This document shows, in pieces, positions 10,247 through 23,300 of a stretch of DNA of 64,000 nt; the first letter of the stretch is position 1, and each line of letters opens with the position of its first letter. Origin of the DNA: Larix kaempferi (taxonomy: Eukaryota > Streptophyta > Pinopsida > Pinales > Pinaceae). The position numbers and the translations under genes are program-made. The notes beneath the pieces are model-generated. The model did not search any database. It worked only from the letters and a program-made list of their open reading frames with translations, and was not told where the DNA came from. Location of the stretch: assembly GCA_027924585.1 (NCBI GenBank), contig BSBM01000307.1, positions 13,163,501-13,227,500 of the forward strand, written 5' to 3'.

Positions 10247-13200
10247 TTAGATGGGAATGAATAAGGAAAAATAAATTACAATAAACTTTAAATTAACCTT
10301 GTTGAGATTTCTGACAAAATCAGAAAAAACTTTGTAATCTCTTTCTTCTAATTTGTATGTGTCATTCCTATTGTTGTATGATAAGTTGGCAATTGCTATA
10401 ACATATTCATGTTGTACAAAAAGATGATCTGTCAAATTATACTTGTACAAGTGTTTCCCTTTTATTTTATTGTACCAACAAAATTGAAGCTCAACACCTT
10501 CTGGCCTATCTAAAAGATCAATGCCATTATGGTAATCAAACACCCTATTGCCATCCTTCTTTCTTATTCTTTGAACCCTTCCAATGTACCAAGTTCCACA
10601 AGAAACACCTTCTTTGGTACTTCAAGAAACACCTTTTCTTGTGGCACATTCAGCTATAGGTATTGAGTTTCTCTCAAACAACACCCCGCAATCTGATCCA
10701 ATTCCAAAGCCGATTGAAACACCCTTTTTTGAAGCCCTTTCATCTCACCTAAAGTAGACCCCATTTCTCACTCTGGTCAACCTATCTTTGGATAATGTTG
10801 GATTTCCATTCAACTGACTAACCAAGCAAGATTTGAACAGATCCTTACCATCAAGCTCTACCACTGGTTTGGTAGTTGTGTTCACATTCTCATCAATGGC
10901 ATCTAAAATTTCATCCAACTCATGCCTCCACTCACTTTCTATTGTTTGCAATTCACTAACATTGAGTATGGATGAAGATGAAGAGTGGAATATTGAGTTG
11001 GAGTTATTCGATGGAGAATCATCAACTACTTCATCCACTACTTGGAATGTTGGATAGCTTTGATCCTCTGTCCATGGTTTAAACCACCAAGAAGATTGTG
11101 TGTGTCCTTCTGGTTGCATGCCAAGACTTGATAAAAGGTTTTGCGCATCATTCAATCCTAATTTTAGAGCTTCTATAATTTTATCATCTGTAGATATTGG
11201 ACCATAATGCGATAATACATCATGATTCTCTATTGTTTATTGGTGCAATTTATTCCAGATGCTTTATTGTTTTTTATGAGATTTATTAAAGCGGAGCCCT
11301 TATGGATTTGATTCTTCTTCGGCAACTCTATTAAGAGTTCCAACAGCATGAAGCAAGTCAATGAAATCATAGGCCCTCTCTGATCCAACCATCCCACTGA
11401 CTTTGCTAAAGAAGTTCTCACACACATCTGACCCAGTCAAGTGCAATACACATGGCGAGTTAGAGTAGTGGTCTCGAAACAATCTCATCAATAAAACCGC
11501 AAAGTGGCACGAAATTTTCACATCCTGATATGCCTCTCTACTAATGAAATTTATGTTTGCATTAACATGAGATTTTTTTCGTACCCAGCATAGCCATAAC
11601 AAGAAGAAATGTTGAACTCTTGAAGCATTTCGCACTCTTTCCCAAAGATTCAAACTATGAGACATAAAAATGTCAATGTAGTCAACAACAATCATTATAT
11701 AAATCTCTGTACCTAGTGTTCTCTCTACCCTACCACTTGTTGTACTTCTCATCTCTTTTAAACACCGTTGAACATGCCTTGAAGCGATGCATTGTGCTGA
11801 ACCCCAATTTTGTCGATCCATCCTCTCTATATCTTCAATTTTAAGCTTGTGCTCATCCACTTTAAAAGTGTTATAAACCATTCTGACATGATTAAAACTT
11901 ACCAACTCTTCTCCAATGATCAAATCTCGTCGGCCACTAAACAAAGGATTGATTAGCTTTTTCCTGTTGTGTATGTAATCTTGGTCATGTAGTCCTGTTA
12001 TGTTGCCACCATCATGAAACCCAGATAGCCTCCACCCTTCCCAAGGGATTTGATATCGAATACATGTTGTTGAAGAATAAGCCTTCAACATAAGTTGTCT
12101 TCTTCTACTATCCCCATCAGATCAATGACCAATAATAGGTCCCAAACAATTTTCCACGTGTTTCCTCCACATAACTTCTATTTTTTCCCATTGCATGGCA
12201 ACAAAATTTGTCGATCGAACCTATTGCATGTTGGATGAAAAACCACAACCAAACGGAGAAGCTTTTCATGTAAAGAGTTTGCAATAACGACACGTGCATA
12301 ATGACCAATTACACTGTTCTTAAAAGTGTCTGTAATAACATCATAGCCTGCAGCTCCCTCGCCCACAGTCACTAAGAAATGTGATTGGCATTGATGATTT
12401 TCTTTATTACCAAAAAAACCAACCAAAGTATCACTTTTTGCTACCCACCTAACATATTTTTTCACAACGGTCTCATCTTCAGCAAGGCATACAAGAATCA
12501 GACCCTCTATACCATGTTTGGATTTATAAGAAGCATAAACCTTTCCAAGTGCCTAAAAAATGTACTCATGCTCCCCTAGGATATATGACAGTGATTTTCT
12601 CACTTGCCTTAAAGTTGTCGATATTGAAGGACCCTCTAAATTCAATCTAATGAAGCTGTGCAATCTAGGACCCCCCCCCATAACTTAATCATCTCATAAA
12701 TGAATTTAGTGAATGCACCATACCTTCTCCCTACTTTTGGACATGTCAGGTTATGAAAGATATCTTTGACAAATTCCCAAACGACATCTTTACCTTGTAA
12801 TTTTCCTTGTCTATGTGCCTCACACACATCCTTGCAAAACCTAAATACATCTTTCCTTTCTGTAGATTCAAACAACTTGTCCTTTAGGGACCTTATTCTA
12901 ATAGATAGTATAGCAACCTTTGTCCTATCCCACCAAAGAGCCCTCATTGTTGATCTATAGCTAGTATTTGTAACCCTTGCAACATTTATGAGCTTAGTTT
13001 GAGTCAAAAGGTCTAATCTTCTCCCTTTCCCTGTATCTCGTCCATGTCTTTTAACGGGGCTCCTTGATTCATGATATAAACGCATCCTAAAGTCATCACA
13101 GTCTGGAATCAACTTACAAAACTTGCATGTCAATGATTCAAAAGGGATCCCTGTTTCAGAAGCCCTCTGACAATGAATATGCCTATATGTACCATCAATA

Positions 13201-14538
13201 CAGCATTCAGTACCATGATAACATAACATCCTCTTGGTATGCTTCTCTATGGCCCATAATTTCCCACCCCTTTGATCATCCATTAGGATTTTTGTGTTCA
13301 ATCTCTCCCCATTTCTATCAATATATGGATACCAATACCCCCAACATTGTAGTATCAAGGGAGATAAATGATCTACAATAAGACAATAAAAGCAAACAAA
13401 TTTGAAGATAACAAATAAAATTATGTTCAATGTCATATTCAAATTAAATACGCTTGTGAAATTAACATACCTGAAGTAGAAGGATTTGCACTTGTAGAAC
13501 CCCTATGATAGTGGTGTTGATGATGGGACCAAGAACCTAGTCAACTCTGTTGGTACTTATCATTGGTAGGCTTCTTGGGTCTCCCAACTATGCCAGTCCT
13601 CAAACCAATTGTATTATGTGAAACCTCATCTGTAGTAGAAATGTGCTTGTTTGATTTCATATGTTCATTTAGAGAACTAACAATATTACCACTAGATGGT
13701 ACTAATAAAACCATTTATTGCACCATATACATTCCACTTTTACTTTTCTCTTGTCCTCATATCATGCAAGTGTTGCTTCCACCACTTTGAACAAATTTGG
13801 ATCTTGTGTCTTGTTGAAATCATCTAGTATTTTGATGGCTTTATCAATCTCAAGTCTATCTCCAACCATTGATGTCTGCCTTTCTATGTTACATGAAGGG
13901 GTTTCACTACTTCCCACCCTTGAAATGTTACGTTGATGGGCCCTTGTTTTCATGTGATTGTTTTTGAAGTTGCGAAGTGTCCGTGCTGCCAAAGATATTT
14001 CCCCTATTCCATAATCAATACCACAACTTTCACAATGGATCTTTATTTTAGATGTTCCATTTTCTGAATATACTTTAAGAGTAACCTTCTCCTCAACAAA
14101 CTCCTCCATTAAACTATTCACTTTTTGTTCCCAAGATGCCAATATACTAGAATCAACACCTATGTTTTGTTCTATCGAATCACACTCAATTTCAACTCTT
14201 GCTTGTTTGTGCATAGGTTCATCCACGTTCTCTTCAATGATTTCAACATTTGGTGTTCTTTCCATTACATTTGATTGCAACGCTTCAGTATCCAATGTGT
14301 CTAGTTTCCTCTTGATGCCTATAGGAGTTTTTGTAGCTTTCCATCTTTTCTCTTGTGTTGCATTTAAAGTATATCCTTGATTAATGGTAAACTCAAAAGG
14401 ATATCCAATGATATCATCAAGCACAATTTCTTAACGGATTTCTGCAAATGTAGCATCTGATTGACACCTAACTATGCCAAGGGTAGAACATTCTTCACCA
14501 GTTACAATTACAAAGTCAAAATCATTGTCTGGATTCAT
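10247..14538 (-). pseudogene. Zinc-finger / DDE-transposase-like gene, copy A, disabled
   Basis: This is the same gene as 24,247-28,538 and more damaged. The start ATG is at 14,538-14,536. A private nonsense codon (TAA at 14,433-14,431; copy B has CAA) cuts off the first 35 or so residues. A C2H2-like finger (CESC ... HMKTRAH) follows, and a 98-bp intron lies at 13,373-13,470 with donor AG|GTATGT and acceptor TTGTAG|AT. A +2 frameshift near 12,671 (nine C instead of eight, plus one base further on) breaks the frame after KFIYEMI. Downstream, the shared lesions of copy B recur: a frameshift at a GGGAAAAAATAG run near 12,178, a TGA before SDGDSRRR near 12,125, and TAA codons after the conserved AEEESNP segment near 11,280. 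The C-terminal part (11,155-10,247) remains readable. The family is not identified with certainty; see copy B for domain layout. Confidence 0.7.
13373..13470 (-). other. Predicted intron of the copy A transposase-like gene
   Basis: On the minus strand the donor is TTCAG|GTATGTTA and the acceptor TTATTGTAG|ATC, length 98 bp, a multiple of neither 3 nor the repeat units around it. Joining the exons keeps the frame (Ser-Asp-His-Leu across the junction). The intron has the same length and boundaries in copy B (27,371-27,468). Confidence 0.6.
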
Positions 14539-15681
14539 CTACATTTCCATCCACATGTACCTTTTATTTAGATAAAAATGGATAAATATATAGAAACATT
14601 TTTCAAAAGATTGGAAATAGCATACATTTTTGAAAGTGGTGTTGAAACATTCAAACTAAAATTGAATTTATATAGAAGGAAATTCAATGAACTAGAAAAA
14701 CTGAGAAATATTTGGTTTATTCAATAGACAATTAACTGCCTCTTTTGGATATTAAATAACATTCCCAATAGACCCACTCGATATTCAACAAATGGGTGGA
14801 CCATAATAGTTCCATTCGTTGGATATGCATACCCCACTATGCCATTACACAAGCCCTACATAGGGAATCTTTTCCCTGTAGGCATGATATGATTTCCATT
14901 TCGAGACTTGTTACACAATGGGGAGGTGACTCATAAATGAAGGGTGGGGCTTCATAGTGGAGAATGGAGTTCCGATGAACCCATATTAGGAGCTAGGGGA
15001 AGGACCTTTGAGGTGGGGCGAGTCCTTCTTGATTTTACGTAAAAAGGTCAACACCAAAATTTTCTGCAACAAGTTGAAATTGCAATAGGTCATGTGTAGG
15101 TATTTGTTTATACTTAAAGTATTCCATGTTTAGTGAACATGGATTATTCCACAACAAATGAATCTCATTTCTCTATCTATACAAGACCAAAATTAATCCA
15201 AAATTAGAGACGGTTCTAAGGACGTGAAGTTGGGATGTGTCCCATGGGGTCGGTCAATATACCAGTTAGTGATAGTGATAGTTAGGGTCCTCTGGAACAA
15301 AGGTCTAGATTTTATCATATATACACAATCTCAAATCTTGAGTTTACTCCAACATATTATAAATGACATATTTCTCAAATGTGAGTTTACTCCAACATAT
15401 TGTAAATGACATTTATCAAATATTTGGCTTTGACTTCGAAATTTGAATATAATGTATATGACATATTTCTCAATCTGTAACTAAAATTCCATATTGCAAA
15501 CAAATTTTGAACTAAGTATTCAATGAAAATTTAAAATTTAATTTCAAACGAACTTTGAACTAAATGCAATGAAATTTTAAAATTTAACTTCAAGTTACAT
15601 TTTCAAAGTTTAATTTCCATCTTTAAATAACAAGACATTGAACTAAGTATTCAATGGAAATTTAGAATATAATATCAAATG
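14539..15681. other. 5' flank of the transposase-like gene, copy A
   Basis: No gene is visible. The first part is AT-rich and could include the promoter. From about 15,460 to 15,681 a degenerate local repeat built around GAACTTTGAACTAAATGCAA and AAATTTAATTTC appears two to three times. The copy ends abruptly at 15,681. Confidence 0.4.
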
Positions 15682-17094
15682 TATGTATGTATGGATTTTT
15701 TGATGTATGTATTATGGATTGATGATTGTATGGTTGATAATTGTATGATGGTTAATGTATGTATCACTGATATTGGTTGATGAATTATGGTTGAGAAATT
15801 ATGGTTGATGTGTTAATGGTTATTACTGGTTGTTACTAGTGGTTATTGGTTGCTACTAGTTGTTATTAATTGTTGCTGGATGTTATTGGTATGCCACTAG
15901 TGGTTACTAGATGTTATTGGTTTTTATTGGTTGTCACTGGTTATTACTGATTGTTACTGATTGTTATTTGTTGTTACTATTTCTTACTGGTTTTTACTAG
16001 TTATTACATGTTTTTATTGGTAGTTACTGGTTGTTAATGGTTGAAACTAGTTGTTATTAGTTATTACTAGATGTTACTGGTTGTCAGTGGTTGTTATTGA
16101 TTGATATTAGTTGTTGTTATTGGTTGATATATGGTTGATGTTTGTATGATTGCACGGATTTTTATCGATTACTATTGTTCGATGTATGATTGATGTTTGT
16201 ATGGTGAGGTATGGTATCTTGAGGTATTGTGTGTAATCTAGTTAGAAAAAAAAATCTTTGTGATCTTTGTTGAAAGGTGTTTTGGTAGTATCTTGGCGAC
16301 ATTTTGTGTGTCTTTATTGAAAGGTATCCTGGTAGTATCTTGGTGGTAATTCGTATATCTTTGTTGAAGAATATTTACTAACCGTGTGACTAATTAAAGT
16401 ATGATTCATGTACGTTTGTTGAATATGTGCATCATGTATCCTTATATATCAAATGCTAATCTTGTAGAATGTGATACAAGTATATTTGTAGAAATCTATC
16501 TAGGTGATCTTGTTGAAAAAGTATCCTTGTGATCTTTGCTGAATTTATCTTTTTAGGGTATCCTTATGGTATATCAAATACCTTTGTTGAAAGGCATATT
16601 TGTAAAGTATCACGGTGAATCTCATGCATCCTTGTAGAAAAATGATTTGGGTGATAAATCATGTAAAATAATCTTGGTAATGCATGTCATGTGATTGAAT
16701 GATTGGAATGCATTTCATATATCCTAGAGGCATTTGATGTATCTTGTTGATAGAGCAGATGCATGATGCATTTCATGTATATGTAGGTAAAGTATATGCA
16801 TTTCACATGATTGATCAACCGGAATGCATTTCATGAAGAAAGCGTATACACTTGATGCACTTCAAGAGATTGAATGGTATACTTGATGCAATTCATGAAA
16901 TTAATTGATATACCTTATGCATTTCATATGATTGAAATTGATTAGAATAAGATTTAGGTAGATGCATTTTGTTGAAGTATCTATATCTCATGTACCTTGT
17001 ATATACCGATGTATTTAATGTGATTGATATCATGCATCATGTATATTGAAGATGTATTTTATGTATCTTATTGAATAGTATATATATATATATA
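15682..17094. repeat. Degenerate minisatellite-like tract
   Basis: Positions 15,682-16,200 consist of drifting copies of a roughly 10-12-base motif resembling TTACTGGTTGTTA, TTATTGGTTG and TATGGTTGATG, strongly T/G-biased on the plus strand. Positions 16,200-17,090 are a second drifting array with units resembling CTTGTTGAA, GTATCTTGG and GATGCATTTCATG, ending in a (TA)n run at 17,078-17,096. No open frame runs through it. It lies exactly at the junction between the two 14-kb copies. Confidence 0.7.
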
Positions 17095-17308
17095 TATAAG
17101 CTACCAGTCTTACATGATTATCTTAATAGATAATATATATATTTTTATAATTCAATTGATGATTTTACAATACGAATGGCCGATATTAAATATGGCCTAA
17201 TAGGAATAGACATGTATATTGATAAATAGACATGTCATTTAATAATTAATAATAAATTATCCTAATCTAATAAGAATACATTTGTAATAACTAATTAGGT
17301 TTATTACA
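17095..17308 (-). repeat. Left LTR of the small retroelement
   Basis: It matches 20,079-20,313 but lacks the internal segment duplication and contains a private GACATGTATATTGATAAATA insertion. The first dinucleotide is TA instead of TG, by mutation or fusion with the (TA)n flank. The end TTTATTACA is conserved. Confidence 0.78.
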
Positions 17309-17681
17309 AGTCATCCCGCTTTGAAAAGATTCAACCACGAATCTTCTACAAGAGTGCTGCAGCTGGAATTCTTTCCACGAATAACTGTGCCACGGTTTAA
17401 CAGTTCCTGGAATAATTGGTCACATTTACATTCAAATCTTATCATGCTTATGATTCTGTAGATAAACGCATAACAACTAATTGGCATATATTTCAGATCT
17501 GCTAATCTGACGGTGTTCCTTTGCTCTTCTAATTTTATGTGGATCTTTGATAATTCTGCATGTTTTGATTGGTCTTCTTATCTGTAGAGGCAACTATTAG
17601 TAATGTACTTACTTCTTTGTCTGACAAATTTGTCGTTAGTTATTCCCTGCGATCCTTTCCATCTTGAGATTCTCGAATATC

Positions 17682-18640
17682 TCAACTTGCGACAATTTGT
17701 AGAACTTTTTCCTTTTCAAGTGTCGCCTTATCTTCAAAGTTTCCTTCTTTACTAGGCTCTTTTTTAGTTTTTATATTTTCATCATTGTATCGTTCTACAA
17801 CTTCAAGTCTCTTATAATTACTGTTAACTTTGAATTTATTGACTTCTTTGACTTCTACGACATCATCATTTTCTTTAAAATTGATATTGACATTGTGATT
17901 GGCAATATCATCTTGATCTTCCATCTCCTTGTCTTCTAAATCTTTTGTGTCATTGTCCTTGTTATCATCGTCTTTAACAAGTCCTTGTCTTGGAGTTTCA
18001 CTAGACAAGTTTATAGACTTTTCAGCTGGCGTATTAATGCACCTGGCTTCCTGCCTTGTAAAAATCCACAACGAAATTCCAAAAGACGTGCATATTTCTG
18101 ACTGAGTATCGTATCCTACGGTTTATTTTTGGGATGTCTTTTCTTATCCTTCCTAGTGACTGGTGGTTTGGATATTTTGTGAGGAGGGATATAAGCAAGC
18201 AGTTGGTCTGGCTTCCCTTCTTTCTTGGGGGTAGTAGCAACCTTGAATTCCTCCTTACTAGAGTACTTATCTTCTTCCTTGGTAGTCCTTTATTTTGTTA
18301 TGTGTGCAGAGGCAGTTCCCCACCCTACTTGTATTGAGAACTTGGGAGTTGTGATAGCTTTTTCCTTAATAGTCATAGTCGCAATAACATCCGTAGTCTC
18401 TTCTTCTAACGTGAGTGTTGATGCAGACCTGACGACATCTTCTTCCTTAATGGTTGTAGTCACAATAGCTTTCGTAGTCTCTTCTTTTCTTGGGAACCCA
18501 AGAGATGGAGTTGTTCCTTCCATTGTGATTTCAGTCACTTCCTCCGTTGTGGGTGCATATGCAGTTTCCAACTCTTCTTTACCTGGTAATTCAAGAGTCA
18601 CTATAGCTTCTTCTTGATGTTGTGTTATCGACAACTTCAA
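17682..18640 (-). CDS. Acidic, lysine-rich open frames inside the small retroelement
   Basis: Two adjacent minus-strand open frames (18,640-18,290 and 18,071-17,682) encode Glu/Lys/Asp-rich, low-complexity peptides. The first has a repeated pattern (TTTIKEED, TLTLEEETTD, TMTIKEK). Neither begins with ATG: the frames open at TTG and GTG, so they may be pieces of one longer degraded reading frame. They lie in the gag position on the sense strand of the surrounding element, but I see no zinc knuckle or gag motif. Function unknown; they may be non-coding. Confidence 0.3.
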
Positions 18641-18839
18641 TTCTTTAACTAATTTGATAAGGTCTTCATAGCCGCTTTTTATTTCTTCATGTTTGTTTCT
18701 TTTTATTCTTTAGCCTCGATCATTTTTATATCTTTGATTGCAATTCTTTAATCTCTTTTAGGTTTGTTGAATGGGATAATAATGATCTTATTAAAAGAGG
18801 GAGACATAATAATTGCAACTTGTAAAAATCTTCAAAATT

Positions 18840-19080
18840 TTTCTTTTTTTTTCTTTTTTTTATAATAATTGTAATGTTTACAATTTTTAAATAATAATAA
18901 TTATTATTAACAATAATAATAATTTTTTTTAGAATAGTAATAAAAATTAATAATAACAATGAGTGTTATTATAAAAATAATAGTCTTTACTACTATATAC
19001 TTTCAGTGGTGTAGAAAAATAAATAAATAAGTATTATACTACTACTACTAATTATTATTATTATTATTATTATTATTATA
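18840..19080. repeat. A/T-rich simple repeats, including (TTA)n
   Basis: Homopolymer T runs and ATAAT-type runs at 18,840-18,960 are followed by (ACT)n and about ten TTA/ATT triplets at 19,051-19,079. This is microsatellite sequence inside the small retroelement. Confidence 0.85.
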
Positions 19081-20078
19081 CTCTATTATTTTTATTTTTG
19101 AATTGATATGTAGGGTTTTTGGTGAATAGCAGGAATGGAGGGAGCGCTTGAGGTGAGCTAGTGTAGATGACGAGGAAGGTTGGGGGAGATGGTGGATAGA
19201 GCTTGGAGATTGCAGGGGGTGGGGGGCTGTAGGAACAGGTAATGGATGGGAGTGATGAGAGGATGTAAATGGGGAGGCTATGTGGAAGGAGGTGTGGGTG
19301 TAGGCGGCTGGTGTGGAAGCAGCGTGGGTGCAGGATGCAGGTGGATGCAGGCTGTGGTGGAAGTGGTGGTGGGGGTGGATGTAGGTTGGGCGGATTGCAG
19401 CGTTGGAAAGCGTTAGAATAGGAGCGCACTGCGGGACGAACATAAGTGGGAAGGGGAAGTGGTGCGGTAAGTTGGGGGGAGTGAGGAAACAATGGTCACT
19501 GAAAAGCGATGCAATGGTGGAAATGGAAGGCGAGCGTGGGGTGATTTGGGTGTGAGCGCAGGAGGGAGTCGAAGTTATAAGATGGTATGAGCGGGATGAG
19601 TGGACGGGGGAGAGATCGGGGTGAGGAATGCAGAGAGCATGAAAGCTGGGCTGCGTGAGCAAGAGATGAGAGGTCGTAGGTAAGGAGCGAGGGGAGTGCT
19701 GACGAAGGGAGAGGTGGCGGATGGAGATGGGTCAGGTGTGCGCAGGTGGTGGAGTGAAAGTAGGTATGGTGTGGGAGAGTGGAATGGAAATGCGAGTAGG
19801 CGGGAGTTACAGGTGGAGGCGGGAAGGAGGGAGTGAGGGTTGCATGGAAAGAGGGAACGAGAGCTAGGGTTGCGGAGGAGTGAGGAGGATGAGTGGTCGT
19901 GGCTTGAAAGGAGAGGGGAGTAGGCGGTGAATTACGTGGGAGTGAAGCTATGTGGAAATAGAGTGCGAGTGAAAGAGGAGCAATGAGTGAGAAAATAAAA
20001 CATGCAAGAGATGGAGAGGGAGAGGAATGAATGCTGAGAGCTTGAGTGTAAGCAAGAGCCTAAAGCTCCGATACCACT

Positions 20079-20313
20079 TGTAAGCTACCAGGTTTATATG
20101 ATTATCTTAATAGATAATATATATATTTTTATAATTGAATTGATGATTTTACAATAGGAATGGCCGATATTAAATATGGCCTGATGATTTTACAATAGGA
20201 ATGGCCGATATTAAATATGGCATAACAAGAATAGACATGTCATTTAATAATTAATAATTAATTATCCTAATCTAATAATAATACATTTGTAATAACTAAT
20301 TAGGTTTATTACA
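20079..20313 (-). repeat. Right LTR of the small retroelement
   Basis: This 235-bp LTR with TG...CA ends is the 5' LTR for minus-strand reading. It differs from 6,078-6,312 by only a few bases. It has the duplicated segment around GGCCGATATTAAATATGGC. Confidence 0.8.
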
Positions 20314-23300
20314 AAATATATATATGTTGATGCTAACCATGTGTTTGTTGGAATGTGAAGAAAGTAACCTTGTTGAAGAATATTATGTATCATATATTTT
20401 TATGCTTGATGTTAATCATATGGGTGATTGAAATACGATTTTCATGTGAATGTATATTTTTTGAATATTTGAAGGCCTTGTAAAGAGGTTTGAAGACCCT
20501 ATGATGGAGATTTAATATTGACCCTTTCTCCTTGAGTCCACTCTACTAGTGTCGATTCTCACACATGAAGTTAGGAAATGGGATGGTGATAGGAGTCACA
20601 TTCCATAGGTAGTGGAGATGGACGGGAAAGTAGGTGGTAGTGGGAAGTATTATTGTTAGAAAGATGTTATCTTTCTGATACATGTATGGGGATGTATGTT
20701 ATCCTTTTGTAAAGGCATGTATGTATTATGCATCGAGGATAATGCATTGTTTAAGGGGGAGGGGATGTATTAATGCTCCATAAGTTAAGACCCTGGGTAG
20801 ACATATGATTTATACATTAAGGCACTAGGTTCCATGACCATGATTTGGACATTATTAATATTTTATTTTATTATTAATTAAATAAATAAACTAGATTGAG
20901 AGAGGCAACTAAAATAGCATGGCCGGGGCATGGTTCCAGAGGTGAGGGGGTTGGGGGGTTAGGAGTTTATCCTCACCCTAACACTACTCAGAGGACCCTA
21001 ACTATGTTTATTTTGGTATGTGGGGATACTACTAGACCTAAATCATCGTTAGATGGACCCCTTGCACTAATACACCCCCCTTGGAGTTTTTTGGGTGACA
21101 AAATGTTATTTTTTACTAAGTTCCTAAGTGTCATTCCATTTTTTGGGTTTTTATGGATAAATATCAACTAAGAATATCCTCCTCCTAGTTTCTGGGGATT
21201 GTGAGCTAGATTTGTGCTTCCATATCCTTGGTTTTTGCTTCCACTCCTTGATTGTTTCCTCCACAAAGCACAAGTGAGCCCTCCTTGCTTTTCTTGGGTT
21301 TTTATCCTCAATTCTTTCCTTCATTAATGATCAAGTGCACCTTCCCTACTTTCTTGGGATTTTCCTTGATTTTTTTTCTTAATAACTCCCTTCTTTACTC
21401 TCTTTATGTTGGCCTTTGCTATTCCAAGAAAAGGCATATTTTATGTAAATCCATCTTCATGAGTTTGGGTTGGCCCACTTCATTTAGTAACCACTCTCTC
21501 TCATGAATTCGAATTGGGAAAGAAAAATTTGAATTCCCTCCTTTAGCTAAGATTCGAATTTGTTCTCTCTCTCCTTTGGCTAGGGGTTGGCACGGGGGGT
21601 TCACTCAGTGAACTTGTTACATAGCACCATCGTTCGAAGGATATTAAAGAATATCCCTAATTTCACTAAATATTAGGAAATGCCTCCTAAAATTGTATTG
21701 TTGAACCCCCCTCCCAATATACCTTTCCATTTAAGAAAACCCCTATTTTCAACAGATATTTGTAGATATCCATTTTTATCAACCCATTTTTAATACCTCC
21801 TTTATATCATATTATCAAGGTGTAACAAACAAGATCCCTAATGCATCTTAGTATAAGCAAACAAGATGCTAAATAAAGTAGTAGTATACTACTATCAATG
21901 ATCCCACTGAGATTGCAGGGGCGACTAATCAATTTGTAGCATTGGATAGTGGAAGACCCAATGAAATAGTAATGGGGAAGGTAAAATGAGTAAAAGGAAA
22001 CCCATCAAGAGATCAATGTAACAAAGAATGTAAAAGACAGATAGTCCAATAGTCAATGCAATGCTTAGAAAAGAGGAGAATTATGGATGTTTCAAACCAC
22101 AACCTACCGATCTACAAATTTCATATCATGTAAATGCAAATATAGCCATAGAGAGCTCATGTTTTCTATAAGCTTAATAAATTAAAATCCATAAAAATAC
22201 AAAATTGAAAAACTTTCATGGATGGACTTCCCTACCTTCCTATCAAAGAAAGCATCATTGATGTTTGAACCCAAATGAACATAGAAAACTTCCTCTTACT
22301 TTCCAATAACACCATATGATCCTGTGCATATCTTGGATTTGGGTCATTCACAAGATTCAATGAATTGCCTTCACTTCCTCTACATTTATTCTTGCAATCA
22401 AGGGAATTAGCAACATTTAGTTACCTTTTCATCAGTTAATATATCTAATTCATTTTATCTTTACGGGAGAGGAAAAAAATCCATTGTTAAGTTTCAATCA
22501 TGCAATAGATATAAAGACACACAGATGGTGAAACTTATATGATACCATTTCATGGTAATGATAACACATAAGGTATGTAAACAAGGATTTAGATTTTCAC
22601 CTATGTTCATGTCAGTTCCAATACAATATTAAGAAGGATTCCTTGCATATAAGAATTGAAATTTCAATTACGGGTGTGCCAAATATAACTCAATATAACA
22701 ACTATTCTTAACTAGAAATGTGAAAATATTAAAGAATAATACAAAAAGTTGAAAGAAATTTTTGTCATGAAAGATTGATCTATCTTTTCTTGGTTCCGAT
22801 GATCCAAGAAAGATTGATCTCACTTTTCTTTCTTTTCGTGCAACAAGGTCTGATTGAATCTCAATACCCACCTAAACCCCAACCTAAAAAATGAAGAGTT
22901 AGATCCTTTACTATAATGCCTACAAAAAATACAATATAATTGTTCAACTCCAGAACTCTCGATTAGCTACATCTCTTAACTTTGGAGTTGACGAGGAACC
23001 AAATGCACACTCAAACATACTGAACAGTTTCATAGGCTACAATGTGACTTATATCTAGAAAAGAAACACACTTTGGAAATTGGTCTCATATAGAACAAAA
23101 TGTATAATTTACAAGCTTTACTCACTTTTAACACTAGCAAACTCAACCTCAATTATGGAGAAAGTGTAAAATCTTGCATACATATTCATAAGAAGCGGTA
23201 ACTGACCTTTTGGACATCACATCAATAACATTCTACATAAAAGAACAAAATACTATCACCCTGGCTATCTCAATGCCACAAAATTCTAATATTGTAATGC

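Larger units (their letters stand above)
1..15681. repeat. Copy A of a ~14-kb segmental duplication (left end outside window)
   Basis: Positions 1-786 match 19,132 onward and positions 5,918-15,681 match about 19,918-29,681 almost base for base. The 5.1 kb between them is a copia insertion private to this copy. Homology stops at the shared string ATATCAAATG (15,672-15,681), after which copy A runs into a TATG-rich degenerate repeat. Single-base differences and 1-2 bp indels are scattered through the match; one example is two extra bases near the C-run at 12,671, which breaks a reading frame only here. An offset that stays at 14,000 plus or minus 2 over nearly 10 kb is what a direct tandem duplication would leave. 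Confidence 0.93.
17095..20313 (-). mobile_element. Complete small LTR retroelement lacking recognisable pol
   Basis: LTRs lie at 17,095-17,308 and 20,079-20,313. A primer binding site at 20,065-20,076 (minus strand TGGTATCGGAGC, one mismatch to the initiator tRNA-Met site) sits beside the right LTR, and a purine-rich stretch (minus strand AAAGCGGGATGAC, 17,309-17,321) beside the left one. The 2.8-kb interior has no protease, integrase or reverse transcriptase motif, only acidic low-complexity open frames on the element's sense strand. This fits a non-autonomous LARD-like element that would need enzymes in trans. The left LTR is about 20 bp shorter overall and diverged, so the insertion is older than the copia element. 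Target-site duplication cannot be judged because the left flank is (TA)n. Confidence 0.72.

Noticed and set aside
15690-16200. CRISPR-like or satellite array
   Set aside because: Units drift in length and sequence, with no constant repeat or unique spacers; this is plant nuclear DNA.
19048-19662. Long Pro/Ser/His-rich open frame on the minus strand (and its overlap at 19,076-19,492)
   Set aside because: No ATG start, low-complexity composition from a GA/GT-rich leader, and two overlapping frames equally open. It lies between LTR and internal region of the small retroelement.
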